A stretch of 6,078 bases of DNA from Bordetella parapertussis (lineage in GTDB: Bacteria; Pseudomonadota; Gammaproteobacteria; Burkholderiales; Burkholderiaceae_C), in the NCBI GenBank assembly GCA_945900695.1, contig CAMDJU010000168.1:1-6078 (forward strand), given 5' to 3'. This document shows, one piece after another, positions 4,832-6,078 of the stretch. The notes below the pieces were generated by a model, which was not told the DNA's origin, did not search any database, and worked only from the letters and a program-made list of their open reading frames with translations. The translations under genes and the position numbers were made by a program. Positions within the stretch are counted from its first letter, which is position 1; each line of letters opens with the position of its first letter.

Positions 4832-6078
4832 TCAGGCCCGCGCCCAGGGCAGGTCGCTCCAGCGGGTGGTGTACTGCGGCGACAAGTGCTCTTGGCGCAT
4901 GGCCCAGCGCCGGGGCCCGTCGCTGGCACCCGTGCTGCCCAGGTGCACCGTGCCGCGACCAAAGCGATCGTTCAGCTGGTCAAAGGCCTGCATCAAGCGG
5001 GTCTGCGCCGGGCCGGGGGCGGCATCGAAGTCGAGTTCGCCTTGCGCGTGGGTTTCGGGCATCAGGTCGAGCAACATCACCCCTGCCTTGCTCAGCGCAA
5101 AACCCGGCTCGTAAATGTGCGCCACACCGGCGAGCGCGGCTTGCACCAGGGTGCGTGTGTCGGCGCTGGGTCGGCGCAAACTGACGGTGGTGCTGCGGGC
5201 AAAGCGCGGGCCGGGGCGAAACGCCGAGGTGTGGGCAAACACCAGCAACTGCCCGGCCACGCTGTGTTGGGCGCGCAGTTTCTCGGCGGCGCGGCTGGCG
5301 AACTCGCTCACGGCTTCGTTCAGCAGCGCCAGCGTGGTCACCGCTTGGCCAAAGCTGCGGGTGCAGGCAATTTGTTGTTTGGGCGGGGGCGCTTGCTCCA
5401 AGCCGATGCAGGGCTCGCCTTGCAACTCGCGCACCGTGCGCTCGAGCACCACGCCCCAGCGCTGGCGCACCTGGGCGGTGGGCATGCGGGCCAAGTCCAA
5501 CACCGTGTGCACGCCCAGCTCGCGCAGTTGCCGCCCGATTTGGCGCCCCACGCCCCACACCTCGCCGACCTCGGTGGCGGCCATCACCGCGTCCATGTCC
5601 GAGCTGGGTAATTGCGCGAGGTTGCACACCGTGGCCAAGTCGCTGGGGTAGCTGCCGGGCTTGCGCTCGGCGGTTTTGGCCACGTGGTTGGCCAGCTTGG
5701 CCAGGGTTTTGGTGGGACCGATGCCAATGCCGCAAGGCAAGCCGCTGCAGCGCCAAATGCGCTCGCGCACCGCACGCGCCCGTGCGCCCAGGTCGCCGCC
5801 CACCCCATGCAGGCCGATGAAGGATTCGTCGATGCTGTAAATCTCTTGGGTGGGCCCGAGCTCGGCGGCCAAGGCCATCATGCGATCGCTCATGTCGCCG
5901 TACAGCGCAAAGTTGGCCGACAACCCCACCAAGCCCGCGTCGCGCTGCCAGTGTTGGATTTGGAACCACGGCGCACCCATCTTGATGCCCAGCGCCTTGG
6001 CCTCGTTGCTGCGCGCAATCGCGCATCCGTCGTTGTTGGACAGCACCACCACTGGCTTGTCGTGCAAGCGCGGCTGAA
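4832..6078 (-). CDS. umuC: UmuC, Y-family translesion DNA polymerase V catalytic subunit, 5' end missing
   Basis: The frame runs from the right edge to a TGA at 4832-4834 and gives 414 visible residues. An apparent TTG start at 6067 is internal: the preceding codons continue a UmuC-like sequence (QPRLHDKPVVVLSNNDGC). About 20 N-terminal residues are off-window, including the first catalytic Asp motif (DxNSFYAS). Numbered from the first whole codon, visible landmarks are VVVLSNNDGCAIAR (9-22), KMGAPWF (32-38), the catalytic YSIDESF with D83 and E84, GIGIGPTKTLAKLANHVAK (116-134) of the palm/thumb, helix-hairpin-helix WGVGRQIGRQL (174-184), and the little-finger domain. The C-terminus has the UmuC-specific DUF4113-like tail (RFGRGTVHLG to LSPQYTTRWSDLP). 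It bypasses DNA lesions in the SOS response with processed UmuD. A umuD gene, expected upstream, would lie beyond the right edge. The stop lies 45 nt before the longest transporter start. Confidence 0.93.
   Translation of the reverse strand, partial: QPRLHDKPVVVLSNNDGCAIARSNEAKALGIKMGAPWFQIQHWQRDAGLVGLSANFALYGDMSDRMMALAAELGPTQEIYSIDESFIGLHGVGGDLGARARAVRERIWRCSGLPCGIGIGPTKTLAKLANHVAKTAERKPGSYPSDLATVCNLAQLPSSDMDAVMAATEVGEVWGVGRQIGRQLRELGVHTVLDLARMPTAQVRQRWGVVLERTVRELQGEPCIGLEQAPPPKQQIACTRSFGQAVTTLALLNEAVSEFASRAAEKLRAQHSVAGQLLVFAHTSAFRPGPRFARSTTVSLRRPSADTRTLVQAALAGVAHIYEPGFALSKAGVMLLDLMPETHAQGELDFDAAPGPAQTRLMQAFDQLNDRFGRGTVHLGSTGASDGPRRWAMRQEHLSPQYTTRWSDLPWARA

Noticed and set aside
4886..5611. 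241-codon plus-strand frame opposite umuC
   Set aside because: It is antisense to clear UmuC motifs and has an Ala/Gly/His-rich shadow composition.

Overview
The window is GC-rich with densely packed genes. Protein style and codon use suggest a betaproteobacterium, probably a Burkholderiales member of Comamonadaceae type. This is an inference: there is no rRNA or other marker gene. Four regions are visible.

Region 1 (1-351): the 3' end of a small glycine- and tyrosine-rich membrane or secreted protein, cut by the left edge. It is followed by a GC-rich terminator-like hairpin (300-318) and a short leader with a clear ribosome-binding site.

Region 2 (352-3487, + strand): a compact four-gene operon. 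It encodes a secreted His-rich DUF2796/ZrgA-like protein, a LolD/MacB-type ABC ATPase, an FtsX/MacB-like permease and a secreted DUF3299 protein. Gene order and content match the P. aeruginosa PA4063-PA4066 type cluster and resemble Vibrio zrg genes, both linked to zinc acquisition under Zur control. The likely model is a periplasmic zinc-binding protein and an accessory lipoprotein-like partner working with an inner-membrane ABC machine. The energised step is not known with certainty. No convincing Zur operator was found in the visible upstream sequence.

Region 3 (3506-4786, - strand): a BenE-family (benzoate/H+ symporter type) membrane transporter. It converges on the zinc operon, with only 18 nt between the two stop codons.

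Region 4 (4832-6078, - strand): most of umuC, the catalytic subunit of a Pol V-type translesion polymerase. It lacks its N-terminus because it runs off the right edge. The transporter gene lies 45 nt or more downstream of umuC in the same direction, so read-through is possible, although a weak extended -10 promoter may serve it.

No tRNA, rRNA, CRISPR array, insertion sequence or phage gene was seen. The zinc operon is the most interesting content: it is a recognised but mechanistically unclear system rather than an entirely new one.
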